A stretch of DNA of 64,000 bases from Sordaria brevicollis (Eukaryota; Ascomycota; Sordariomycetes; Sordariales; Sordariaceae): assembly GCA_033439795.1 (NCBI GenBank), contig JAUTDP010000010.1:1736001-1800000 (forward strand), written 5' to 3'. Each line of letters opens with the position of its first letter. The first letter of the stretch is position 1. The translations under genes and the position numbers were made by a program. Under the pieces are notes generated by a model. That model was not told the origin of the DNA. It made no database searches and saw nothing but the letters and a program-made list of their open reading frames with translations. Of this stretch, positions 46,444 to 58,437 are shown one piece after another.

Positions 46444-48149
46444 ATGTCCCATACCACGAGAGATCGACAGCTCAAATCTTGTTCGGGCACCTCTTTGTCG
46501 TCCCAGCCCAGGGGCCAGGCGCCTGAAGCTTTGTGCATTCAGGTGAGTAGTGCTCACGCCGCCTTGCCGCCAAGCAACGCCGTTCCACATCCCTTGCTGT
46601 TGGTTTAACACTCATACCACTTGTACTAACATGATCTTCCTCAGGTGGACTTGTTGATTCCAACCCGTGGTTTTCGCATCATAGACGACCAGGACCGAGA
46701 GCTCAAGACGATCCTGGAGCAGATTGAACATCAGCATGGTGTCAGGATTCGCATCAGCGCACCTGAAGATCCTCTCCAGATCTCCGCTGCTTCTCCCAAG
46801 AACGCGAAGGAGGCTATTGCAAGCATCCTCAAGAGCCTAGTTCTTCGTGAAGGCCATGCGACAGTCTGGAACAACACAGTACTGGTCGCCCCGCCCAGCT
46901 TTGAAAACAAGAATGCTATCCAGATCCTCCTCCAGGAGAATCCTGGAACTACCTGGTTTCGACCATCCGTGGTAGTCAACACCTCTGCCAAAGCAGTCGA
47001 CTCCTCGGCCGCTCAGGCTTACAAGGGTGATCTCAAGGCCGCGATGGTCCGCGTGGGCGATGGCCTGCGTTATTCACCTAACAGAATGCGCATGCGCATT
47101 GCTTTCGGAAAGTTGCTTTTCAAAGAACGCAAGAGGGAAACCGCGAGCTATACGCTCGAGCAGTTCGCTAGACTTGCTCGCAGGGTGAGCAAGAGAGGAA
47201 CTTCCCACATGGAGATGAGGTAAGTGTACATCTTCCTTTCACATTTGCTCTTTCTTCCTGTGGTTTCTTCCCTTCTCGTCTTTCACCTTTTGGTCTTTTG
47301 TCCTCTCGATCTCACTTGTTCTGGGTGTTTCTTCTGGCGGCCATGTTCTGACATCTCATAGACTGGGTGGTGAATCCATGTGCGAGAAGATTCAGCAAGC
47401 TCTCTGCCTCGACCCGGATTTTGGACGGCCCACAGTCACGAATAACTCTATCATCGTCACAACAAAGAACTTCAATCTTGAGTTGAGCGTTGATGGAAAG
47501 CATCAAGGTGGCTTTGTGTTCGGTGCACTGAACGCCTTCCATCGAGAGAAGACCCATCGTAGTGTCGAAATCGCCTCGGTTTGCCCGGAAAAGTAAGTCT
47601 TGCATCCTTCTTTTCCTACATCGTTGCCATACTAACATAGCACGTCTTAGGACTCACGACTGGGTCCTGACAATCGAGTCTCCAATCGATGCCAATCAGA
47701 CTGGCTGTAAGCTTCCGCTTAATTACAGTACACTCACCAAGGGCATCAAAGCCCGCAACAACACCAAGGCCGATTGTATCGAGCCGTACGTTGCGGCGTC
47801 TTTCGCCGAAGCTCATGCGATCGAAGCCTTGATCAGCAAGACAAGCTCGTCCTATTACGTTAACGGTGACTACGTGGTGGAGGTTTCCAAGTACAAGCAG
47901 TGGAGCACCAGCAAAAGACAGGCTCAGGAGCCGGTCATCGGTGTGAGCCTGAGCATGTACAGGCCGGAGTGGGACGACGCCATGGTCCATGCCAACGTCT
48001 CCAACGGCCCGCGTCCCTGGGCCGCGTTTCCGGAGGAGTTCTTCAAGTCATCCATGGCCCCAGGTGATCCGACGAAGGACCTTGACCCGGTTGATGCCTT
48101 GCTGTACTGGATTGGAAAGATCCAGGCTGTGCTGGACATTGTTGCGTAG
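46444..48149 (+). CDS. Uncharacterised fungal protein with possible KH-like N-terminal region, 467 aa
   Basis: Exons 46444-46542, 46645-47219, 47362-47592 and 47651-48149 all splice in phase with GTGAGT/GTAAGT donors. After a 33-residue Ser/Gln-rich first exon comes 'VDLLIPTRGFRIIDDQDRE...ILEQIEHQHGVRIRIS', then a helix 'SPKNAKEAIASILKSLV'. This beta-alpha-alpha-beta-type stretch resembles a KH or similar RNA-binding fold, though the GXXG loop is not evident. The middle has a basic segment (FGKLLFKERKRETASYTLEQFARLARRVSKRGTSHMEMRLGGES), the rest a mixed alpha/beta pattern with several conserved-looking Trp and Pro. No signal peptide or membrane helix is visible. I do not recognise the family. 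It converges on prefoldin 5, with 261 bp between stop codons. Confidence 0.78.
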
Positions 48150-48410
48150 GCAGACATTGACTTAAAGACGGGCATGGATTGGAGCGTGCAGCGGTATGGC
48201 CGCCCCAGGAGGAGTTGTATAGGGCCGAACTTTGGTGCTGGAATGGTTCTTGAAATAGTTTGGTGTGTCGCTGTAATCGATAGTTGTCAATGGGTTCAGT
48301 TCGAGTCCAAGTAGCCCCAGGTCAATAGGAGTCAAATCAGTGGTCGTTTCTTAACTTCGTACTGTTTTGCTGCTTCCCCTAATTGCACAATAACAAAGCC
48401 AGATCAACCC

Positions 48411-49581
48411 TTATGCTTGTGCCGGTGCAGCTCCCGCTCCTTGTGCCAGCACCTTCTGTCTCAGAACTGCAAGTTGAATTTTGTTAGTTACTACGCCAGT
48501 GCTGCTTCAAACTAGCGGCCATCTAAGGAAAAGTATGGAATTGGCGTACCTTCTTCAACCACGCGGAGGTTGTTAGTCTTGCCCTGAACAATAGACTCCA
48601 GGCCCTGAATGTTTGTGCCAAGCTCCTTGACCTTGGCATCATAGAACTCGGTGGCACTTTTGGTGTCCTAGAAGCTTGCCGTCAGTGGCATGTACGCCGA
48701 GTTTCATCAAGGCAGACGTACCTTTTCGACATAGAAGCCTGTGCCAACATCAACAATTACGCGGTCAGGGTTGGAAAGCTTGCCCTTAACATAGAGGGAG
48801 TTGGTGAGAGGGACGAGGATGTCTTTGTTGTCTGGTGAGTCGATTCTGTTGTTAGCGGTGACGTTACTGACTAAGGTGTGTTTGCCTTTGGCTCAAGACC
48901 CCATGAGATGAAGAGATGAGTTCTCGTCTTGATGGTGAGATGAACTGTCAAGTGTAAGGGTTCCATGAGCATGTTCCATGCACATGCCCAGCTTCCATCT
49001 CCTTCAGCATCGCTCCATGTCCATCCCCATTATCCTGTTCCCTAAACTTCAGACATCTAACCCTGCGCCCTTCCTAGATATCCCCAAAACTTCATCCCCA
49101 TTTACCACCACCACCAAGTTGAAAGAACCATGTAGGAATGCAGGGGGGAAAGGGGTGTAATAGGTAAAACTAAACGTACCATCAAAAGAACTGCTCCCCG
49201 TCTGCACAATCCGCAAGCACTCCTTGAACTTGGCCTGGGCGGCGGCCAGCTGCGTGTACGAGGCTGTGAGGTGCTCGACTTCCTCGTCGAGCTGCTTCTT
49301 GACGGCGGTGAGTTGTTGAGCGCTGAGGCTCGCGATGTCGACTGATGATGTGTTAGTGTCTTGTTGTCACCATCGTGTCAAGTATGAAAAGGGTTGGGCG
49401 AGTGGTGGTGGTGATAAAGGGGGTGGACGTCAAGGGGGTGAGTGTGTGAGGTAGCTTGAGGACCTGGGGGCGAAGCTTAAGCTTTCAAGGGGAGCATGAA
49501 AAGCTCAAAGCTCGGTGCTCGAAGCTCTGTGGAACGATGCGGTGGGAGGAAACGCATACCTCCTTCTTGCTTGCCGGACAT
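48411..49581 (-). CDS. Prefoldin subunit 5 (GIM5), 5 exons, 155 aa
   Basis: Exons 49581-49560, 49341-49180, 48831-48722, 48667-48550 and 48466-48411 total 468 nt and join in phase. The gene is unusually fragmented: the first exon has 22 nt, and introns 1 and 2 are long (218 and 348 nt). The protein reads MSGKQEGVDIASLSAQQLTAVKKQLDEEVEHL (N-terminal helix), then 'SYTQLAAAQAKFKECLRIV', the beta-hairpin region 'DILVPLTNSLYVKGKL...VIVDVGTGFYVEK', which is diagnostic for the alpha-type prefoldin 5, and the C-terminal helix to VLRQKVLAQGAGAAPAQA. For exon 3, the acceptor CACCAG at 48832-48837 keeps frame, whereas the CAACAG 15 nt upstream is rejected. It acts in the prefoldin hexamer with subunit 1. 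The start codon is only about 190 bp from a RIP-degraded transposon. Confidence 0.93.
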
Positions 49582-49770
49582 TTTTGTGACTTGTGACTCG
49601 TTTCTTTCGTTGTTGGATATCGAAGAGTCGGTAAGGGGTGAAAAGTCAATGAGTGTCAATAGGTTCAATCAGATGTGAAGTCGTTGCTTGATTGAGGTTC
49701 CAATTGATCGGGCGGCCACGATGGAGGTTGCTGCCCCGCTATAAGAGCAGCACTGTGGGGCAGAATTTTG
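49582..49770 (-). promoter_or_regulatory. Short promoter of prefoldin 5 beside the repeat nest
   Basis: 189 bp of unique, normal-composition DNA lies between the prefoldin 5 start codon and the first inverted repeat of the transposon nest. All proximal promoter elements must fit here or lie inside the repeat. Confidence 0.6.
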
Positions 49771-49826
49771 CGCTGTGTGTTGAAAACGAGGTGTCAGTCC
49801 CCACTTTGTACGGGCACCCCCCTTTA
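49771..49826 (+). repeat. Left inverted repeat of the mariner-type unit
   Basis: 56 bp, GC-rich with intact CpA sites, matching the reverse complement of 61428-61483 with one C/T difference. RIP-type composition begins about 25 bp further in. Confidence 0.9.
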
Positions 49827-49859
49827 CACAATACCACATTAAAACAAACATCGTAAATC

Positions 49860-51000
49860 GTAAAAGTTGAATATCTCCGCGGTTTTACTACTAAATCTAT
49901 TAGTTTTAATCGGATTTTGAAGCTCTCGCGATATATAATCGGTATAGCTATAAGAATACGTAGTAATAAGAGGCAGCGTTAAAGTATCTATATAATATTA
50001 ACGGTTAGCGAGTATTTATGTAAAATCGTGTAATTTATTAGTATAAATAAGTGCTAAATTTAGAGGTTAAAACGAAATTTCGATACTACTAGTAAATTAT
50101 ACTTTTAGAGTAATTCGAAATATAATGTAATAATATTAACGCTAGCGGTTATAGAGGTGAGTAATAATTATAAATTTTGAGTACCCTAATAGAGTATTTA
50201 ATTATTAGTCGTATAAAAAGTTCTCGAATTCCTTTACTATAAGCCCAATTTATACTTCGATAAGATATAATATTATTTAATTATTAAAATAAATATATAT
50301 ATATTAACGAATGTTATATTAAAGTAATTGAAAACTTCCGAATAGATTAATAAGAGGATGGCGTATAAAGTTTTTTAGCGTAATGAATTATTACGGTTAA
50401 ATTAATTAAAAAAGGTTTTTATATTTTTAACGGAAATATTCGTATTTTATAATAAATTTAATATTAATAAGAAGGATAGCGTTCGTCGTATTAGATAAGT
50501 ACTAAAAAGTATAGTATTAATTATAGAAAGTACATTTACTAAGGGGAAACGGTTTTATTTATTATTAATAATAACCGTAAATAGCTTTATTAATATATTA
50601 TATTATAAAGGAATAATAAATACGATTAATTTTATTATTTAATTAGAGGAAGAAGTATTATTTAAAATAAATCCGTTCTTTAGTCGTTATAATATATTAG
50701 TGATAGATAACGTATTATAGTATAAGAACCCCTTTATTAAGATTGTATACAATCATAAAGGTATATTATTATAATTCTTACTATTATATTTTCTAAATTT
50801 TAATTTTATCGAAGTATATTTCAATAATATAAAGGCCTATATACGACGGTAGTATTAGTACGTTAATAGTAATACGCTAAGTAATAAAAAGTTTAAAAAT
50901 TTTTTAGAGAAGGTCGCGTAAGAGGTAGGGCAACGGGTCGATATTATATACGGGTATTACCGCTAAGTAAACGTACCCTTCTATAACGACGTTAATAATA
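49860..51000 (+). pseudogene. RIP-destroyed Tc1/mariner (IS630-type) transposase
   Basis: The plus-strand frame, broken by many stops, shows the catalytic landmarks of Tc1/mariner enzymes. 'LVIDNVL.YKNPFI' near 50697-50740 corresponds to the second Asp block (DNxxxH). 'LLLYFLNFNFIEVYFNNIKAYIRR' near 50775-50860 corresponds to the LPPYSPDFNPIE-xxFxxLK block. The upstream part, with 'ALAIYNRYSY' and later 'GWRIKFFSVMNYYG', is compatible with the DNA-binding and first catalytic parts. Substitutions fit C-to-T change on both strands. Non-functional. Confidence 0.75.
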
Positions 51001-51171
51001 ATAAAAATTATATTACATTATATAGGAATTAATTATACGAATTAATAATAATGGGAATAATCGTATAAAGATATTGTTTTATATAGTAGATATACCGTTT
51101 TAAATATATTCGAAATCGACTATTATCGAATTACGAAAAAAAAATCCCGTAAGGTATAAAATGTATTAAAC

Positions 51172-51176
51172 GTACT
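51172..51176 (+). repeat. 5-bp target duplication (GTACT), left of gypsy
   Basis: GTACT immediately before LTR 51177. The same five bases follow the other LTR at 58433-58437. A 5-bp duplication is standard for LTR retrotransposon integration. Confidence 0.85.
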
Positions 51177-51483
51177 TATCACAGGGATAGTTAACGCAAG
51201 GGTAGGTAGTAGATATAAATATATATAATTGCATAGAGGAAGAAAGAGGAAAAGGAAGAAAGTGTGCGTAGGAGGCCCGCCCTTTATAGGGCGCGATAGG
51301 AACGCGTTGGTCACGCGCGGTTAGGTGACCCTAACCGTATAGGCGGTAAATAGTAACGTAATATCCTATACGGGCGGGACTATCCTAAATATAATAATAC
51401 ATTTTAGGAAGCGACTACTATACGAGTATAAATACGTAATAGTAATATACCAATTACGTATAATTATAATTAGGCCTATAATA
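51177..51483 (-). repeat. 3' LTR of the gypsy element
   Basis: 307 bp. Its left, outer end keeps C and G at the 16 sites in the first 92 bp where the other LTR has T or A. Its right, inner end carries T or A at all 27 differing sites in about the last 135 bp. Confidence 0.95.
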
Positions 51484-51799
51484 TTACTTCCCTTTAAAAA
51501 AAGCTATATAATTAATTATTATTATATAAAATAATCGAAATCTTTATTAAAAAAGTTTTTATAGCTATTATTTTTAAACGCGGTAACCTTTTCCTCCTAT
51601 TATACTCCTCTTATTATATTTCCGTCTCCGTTTCCGGGGCCTTCTTTAGCGCTATAATTATATCCTCCCGTATTCCTCCCGTTTTCTGGGCTTCCCGTAC
51701 CTTTTACTTCCTCCGCTTCTTTTTTTCTTCGAATTATTACAATAGTATTAGGGTATTTAGGTTTTCTTCGTAAAATCGGCGTATATATTTTAAATATAT

Positions 51800-54700
51800 C
51801 GAAACGTTACTCTTTAATTACTAATTAAGGGCGTAAAGGGGTATTTATATAACGTAATACTTTTAGAAGCAGCCCTCTTTCCTATAGCCGTTAATTTTAA
51901 TAAATTCCTATTTAATTTACTCTTTACTATCGTTAATACGCTTTAAAATCCGATTATAATTTACTTATATATTTTTATTCAATTATAATTATCTTAATAA
52001 TTTATTATTTAATTAACGTTTAATTTTATTAACGTAAAAAGTAGGGTTATATTTTATATTATTAAGGAATTCGAATGTAATAATATAGGTATTGGTGCCG
52101 GTAATTATAAAAGGTCCTTTAAAAAGCGGTATTAATTTAATATAAGGGCGGCCGGAATTGAGATTAATAATATCGAATAAAACCCGGTCCTCCGGTTTAT
52201 ATATTAAAGCGTCCGATTATTGGGTATTAGTATTATTTTTATAATATTATTAGGTTTTTCGGGCGTTCGTTATAATATAGTCGAATATTTCTTTAAAACG
52301 ATTAACGATTTTATAGGTTTTAAAATATTCCTTTTATTATATTACCGAAATTTTAGGGGGATAAGGTACTGTTAATTTAACGCTTATATAGGGGTTAAAA
52401 TTATAATTAATAAAAAAGGGGGAAACGTTAATTATTTTGGAAATTTAATTATTATTAACGAATTCCGTAAATAGTAATTAATTAACCTAATTATCCTATA
52501 TTTAAATAATATATATCTTTAAATACTATTCTATTTCTACGTTAATACGTTCGGTTTAACCGTTTATTATTAAATAAAAAGCGGAGGATAATTTTAATAT
52601 AATTTTTAATTATATTAATAGAGCGCGTTAAAATATCGAAATAAATTAAATATTATAATTAGAAATAATAGAATCGGGGAGGTTATATAAATTATATACC
52701 CGCTTAATAAAACGTTCGGCCAATTTTTCGGTAATAAAAGTCTCGTAAAGGATATAATAGCGTATTTTAATAAAATAGTTAATTATTATAATAATATATT
52801 TAAATTCTTAGCCGCAATATAAATATAGGGTAAGAAGGGTAATATAATTAATAAAAATTTCCTTCTAAGCGGTAAAAAGGACGCTTAATAATTTTAATAA
52901 TTTATAGGGGGAATAGCGTAATAATTTAGTTTTAACGTATTAAAAATATATTTTATAATAAATACGAATCGATTAATATATTTTTAATTAAAAGTATAAA
53001 CGAAATAATAAATAGAAAGTTTTTTCGCGATTTAGGTAATTAATAAAGGGGGCGTTGTAAATACGGCGGATTAATTAGAATTATAATTCTATATCTTTTA
53101 AATTAATAATAATAGTACTATAATAATAAATTCGCCCTTATACTATTTAATATTTTATAAACGCGGTCCTTATTATTTATTTTCGTACTTCCTTAAATTA
53201 AACGTAGCGTTTAGAATTTTAAAAATAGGTTAAAAGGTTTATAAAAAAGACGGATTTTTTATAAAATTCGGTAATAAAATTATTTATAGACTTTTTATTA
53301 AAAATTTCCAAATTGTAAAAATAATACGTACTTACGTTAATTTCGGAATCCACTTCCGCTTTTATATCGTTTAATATTTAAACCTTATTAACGAATATAT
53401 TCTAATCGAAAAATACTTTATTATAAGCGAATAAATATTTATTTCTTTCGTAGGGAATATCCTTTAATTTATAACTAAGGGCGTTAAATCGGATTTAGAA
53501 GGAACCCGGTCGATATTTAATTATAAAATTAAATTATAATAAAAATTAGAATTATTATATATACCGAAGAGAGAATTATTTATTGACGGTAAACGTTTTT
53601 AAAGTTTTATAATTTATTAATACTTCGAAAAGTTATTATACGCTTTTAAATTTTAATCTCTATTCCTTTAATATTTTAATAATAACGAATAATTTTTTAT
53701 TATAAATATTATAATTACTTTCGGCCGTTATATATTATTAATTAAAGTAAATAATTAGGCGTAAAATATTTTCGTTATTATATTGCGAGAGAGTATTATT
53801 ATATATTTAATTAGAAGCGTTAATTTCGATAATTATTTATTTAGATTAATCGTAAATTCGTAGAACGGGATTTATAGTAAATACTTTTTTAAAGGCGTTA
53901 AACGATTTTTAATATTATTCGGTTTATATTTACATTATTTTATTTATATCTTTCTTTATAAATTTATATAATAGTCCTACAATAATAGAGAAGTATTTAA
54001 TAAATCGTCGGTAAAAGTTTATAAAATTTAGGAAATATTAGAAGGAGCGTTTAGAGTCCGGGGCTTTTTAAACGATAATTATAATAATTTTTTCGGGGTC
54101 TATTTCGAAATTATTAGGAATAATAATTAAATTTAAATATTTCGTATAAATAATATAAAATTCGTATTTATTAACGTCGAATTGGAAGCTTATTTTAATT
54201 ATATAATTTAAAATTTCTATAATATAATAAATATAATCTTTTTCGTTATTAAAATATATTAGGATATTATTTAAATAAACAGTAATATAAACGTCTAAAA
54301 TATCGTAAAATATATTATTAATATAATTTTAAAATATCCTTAATACGCCCTATAAATTGAACGGGTAGATTATTAATTCGAAAAGGCCGAAACGGGTAAT
54401 AAACGCTATAAATTATTCGTATCCCTCTTTAATCCGAATACGATTAAACGTAATAATAACGTCGAATTTAGTAAAGATTTTTACCTTATAAATAATATCA
54501 AATATTTTTTTAATTAATAATAATAGGTAATAGGATTTTATAATAACGTTATTAATATTATAGTAATCGATATAAATGCGGACTCCGCCGCTAAATTTCT
54601 TAACGAAGAAAATAGGGGCTATAATAGCGGATTAAAAAAGTCGGATAAATTTCTTTTAAAAATTAATATTAATTTATTTTTTAATTACGGCCGCTTCGAT

Positions 54701-57700
54701 AGGCGTAATATATCGGGGCTTTATATTAAACGGTTATTATTTTAATAATAATTCGATTTTATAATCGTAAAAATAATACAGCGGGATTTCTTTTATTAAG
54801 CGGGGAAGGAAAGCTTTAATATTCTTATAATATTTAATTAGGATTTTAATTTTAATTTCGTCGTCGAATTTAATAAATTTATCGTTTTTTTTTAGAAAAA
54901 TTTTTATATCCTCTTTAATAATTTTAGCAACGTAAACCTATTTAAAGATCTCTTTATATACGGGAATATCCTAATTAAAATCCTTTATTAAATTTAATAC
55001 TCTTATTAAAGCGGCGGCTTCCTTATCCTTATTGGAATTAATATTATTAATTATTATATCAACGAACGGATAAATAAACGGCGGTAAAAAGTATTTATAT
55101 TATTCCCCTTTATTATTTATAATATTATTTATTATATCCTTTATAAATTCTTCGACGTCCGTCAATTTCGAAATTATAAATAGCCGTTTTAATGTAACGT
55201 AGTTAGTAATTAAGGGTTTAAAGTTTTATTTCTTATATATATAATTAAATATAATAGCGTTAAATTTTTTAATATCGGCTATATTAAATGCGTTATTAAT
55301 ACGTATAAAACGTTATAATTATATTGGGCGTACCGTTTTAATAAAAATACGGCGGTTATTTAAGCGAATATATAATTCGTAAATTGTAGGGCTTTTAATT
55401 TTAACGAAAAGGGCGGCCGTACTAAAAATTCCTTATATTTTAATTCTAGTTCGATTAATAATTAAAACCTTTATAGGGTTATTAATATAATATAGAGAAT
55501 TATTATATTATTTAATTTTAAAAATCGAAAAAAGAATTAAAGTAAATTTATTTTTAAAAATTAAGGAAGAGGGTAATAATTTAAGGATTAATATTATTCG
55601 CGGGGTAATTTAAAAAGTAAATTCTGGTTGTAAGGTTATTTTAAAGGGTTTAAGGAGCGGAGGCGGCGGCGGGGTTAAAATCGGGGTATTTAATTATAAT
55701 AGTAGGCGAATAATTACTACTGTAACGCAATTAATAAAGCTTTTAAATATAGTAATTTATTTATCGGAAAAATTTGAAGGGAAGTAACGGCTACGGTATT
55801 GGGTAAAGCGGACGGTATAATTATTATAATTAATTTTAAATTAATAATATTATATTTATAAAAAGCCGAAAATAATAGGGTAATTTTTAGAAATATCGTA
55901 AACGAAGAAGGTAATAGTCTCCGTATAAAAATTAATGCGAAATCGAACGCGGACTCCTTTAAAAATAATACCTTTAACGATTCTATTAGTAAGGACTAAT
56001 TTCTTTAATCGTAAAAGTTTAAAATGCAGGAAATTATTCTTTTTTATAAATAAAGAATTTAAAAAAGCGTAAGTAGAATAACCGTTATTTATTAAAATAA
56101 TATAATAATTTTTACGCGATTCGGTATATATATAAAATAATAAGAATATTAAATTTAAAGATACGGAATTATTTAAAAATTAAATTCGTATTTCTTCTAA
56201 ATCCTTTAATTTATAATTTAAAATTTACTTCTTTAATAATATTAATTCGGGCTTTTATACGCAATTATATATAGAAGTTAAGTATTTCTTTAATCGTTAT
56301 AATATTCGCCGTTAATAATTTATTCGGCGGGTTAAACGGGAGCTGGGTTAATAACCGAAGCGGGAGCCGGGTTAATAGCGAGGGTATTAGCGCTACGAAC
56401 GTTAATAATATTATTATTATTACTATTATTATTCCTATTACGATTATAGTTACCGTTACGACGGTTATTCTTATTAATAAGGCCCTAAGGACTATAATTA
56501 ACGGAATAAAGGTAATCTTTAACTAAATAACCGGATTAACCGTAGTAACGATAAAGGTTATTACGTATACGTTAATCCAATATATTAGGGTAAATAATAT
56601 TAATAAAATTAATAGCGTTGAAATTTATTTTATTACCGCTTTAATTAATAATATAATTATTAAAATTAAAAGTAGAATTAGAATTATTAATAATAGAATT
56701 AGAATTACTACCGGAATTAATATTAATATTATTATTAAGGGCGTTATTAAAAATATTACGGGTTATATAGGCGTAGTAATCGGTATCGTCTTAAATATAG
56801 GCAATTTTATAATATATTTCTAATTATTTATCCTAAACGTCGTTAGCGGGGGCTTATAATAGGCGCCGGCGTTATAAATACATTTAAAAACTTTATTCTT
56901 TAAATATTCGACCTTTTAAACTTTAATTAAGCCGTAAACGGTTATTAAAAACGTTAATTTTATTTCGAAATTAGTAAAATTCTTATTAAATTAATAATAT
57001 TTAATTAAACGACGTTAAATATCCTACTTAATATTAATTATTTCGAAATATTTAATTAAATATTATATAAATTCGGTACCCGTTTTTTATTCTTAAACGT
57101 CTTTATTATTTTTAATTATAATAATTTTAATAAAATTATTAATACCGGATTTAAAATCGGGGCTAAATAATATAATTATACATAGAATTTTCTAACGTTC
57201 GTCCTAAAATAATATTAAATTATAAATTTATTAAATCTAAATAATTATATATTAAGAATAGAAAATACGAATATATTTAGTAGAATCCTTTTTAAAATTA
57301 ATAAAAACGGGGGGGTCGGTAATTATTTATTTATAAATATTATTAATATTTAAAGCGGCGGGGTTAGGGTTATTAAAATTGGAAAATATAATAGCGGTTT
57401 AGGTATTAAATTTATTATATTAAATTTTAAAATCGGAATATTCTTTTTAAAGAACGGCGTATAACGTTTAAAGGTTTTTAAAATCGATAAAAATTATATC
57501 GAACTAATTAATAAAATTATTATTCTAATCGCGGATAAATATATAATCGTTACGAAAGTGCTAATAAACGCGGCCGAATAATTAAACAATAAACGCAAAG
57601 GCGGCTTCTCTAATAATTAAGGAAGTATAATCGAAATAATTATAAGGGATAAAGCGGGGCTCTTCATCGTTATTAAAATTTATAAGGATTTCCTTAATAT

Positions 57701-57923
57701 CTTCGTCGGAAGTAAATTTATAGAGGGTAATACGGACGATATTAATGTTAAGAATTAAATTATTATTATTATTAATAATATTATATAAAATTTTTAAAAT
57801 AACGGCGTTATTAAGATTAATAAAATTAATATTAAAAACCGGAACGTTAGGGAGAATATTCGACGTATTATTAAGGGAAAAAACTATAGGGTCGCTATCG
57901 CCGTCGTAAAATATAAAGAACAA
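51800..57923 (-). pseudogene. RIP-destroyed gag-pol of the gypsy element
   Basis: Minus-strand relics by eye: a 113-codon open piece at 57582-57923 near the gag start; a CCHC zinc-knuckle relic near 56520-56575 (pattern LYRYYG.SGYLVKDY, where the intact form has Cys, Cys, His, Cys); the reverse transcriptase block 'APIFFVKKFSGGVRIYIDY' near 54550-54620; the catalytic block 'YLNNILIYFNNEKDY' near 54230-54300 (YLDD or YVDD in active relatives, D changed to N by RIP); and the integrase C-terminal GPF region 'GRPYIKLIPLFKGPFIITG' near 52080-52160. Dozens of stops; no function remains. Confidence 0.88.
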
Positions 57924-58125
57924 TATAATTAAAATCGCTTAATCGTTATAAATCTTTTTATCTATTAAATATAAAAACCCTCCTTTATTTAATTAAATAA
58001 AGGGATTTAATAATAAAGGAAATATATTAATTCGACGGCTCGTATATAGCGAATAGGAAACAAGCGACTTATTTTGAATAAAATAAAATTACACGTAAAC
58101 GTATTATTTTAAAAGTGTAATTAAT

Positions 58126-58432
58126 TATTATAAAGATAATTAACGTAAAGGTAAATAATAAATATAAATATATATAATTATATAGAGGAAGAAAGAGGAA
58201 AAGGAAGAAAGTATACATAGGAGGCCCGCCCTTTATAGGGCGCGATAGGAACGCGCTAGTTACGCGCGGTCAAGTAACCCTAACCGTATAGGCGGTGAGT
58301 AGTAACGTAATATCCCGTACGGGCGGGACTATCCCGAGTATAGTAGTACGTCTTAGGAAGCGACTACTATACGAGCACAAGTACGTGATGGCAATATGCC
58401 AATCACGTGCAGTCACGGCTAGGCCTATAATA
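58126..58432 (-). repeat. 5' LTR of the gypsy element
   Basis: 307 bp. Its inner (left) end is RIP-mutated and its outer (right) end preserved, the mirror image of the other LTR. The duplication GTACT follows at 58433-58437. Confidence 0.95.
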
Positions 58433-58437
58433 GTACT

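Larger units (their letters stand above)
51177..58432 (-). mobile_element. Ty3/gypsy LTR retrotransposon, RIP-degraded, 7256 bp
   Basis: Two direct repeats of exactly 307 bp (51177-51483 and 58126-58432) flank an A+T-saturated interior, with GTACT duplicated outside. The LTR ends now read TA...TA, as expected if the canonical TG...CA were changed by RIP. Minus-strand orientation is shown by a purine-rich tract (AAAGGGAAG on the minus strand, at about 51484-51497) next to the 3' LTR, and by coding relics in the order gag zinc knuckle (about 56.5 kb), reverse transcriptase (54.2-54.6 kb), integrase C-terminus (about 52.1 kb). Reverse transcriptase before integrase means Ty3/gypsy, not copia. 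Confidence 0.95.
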
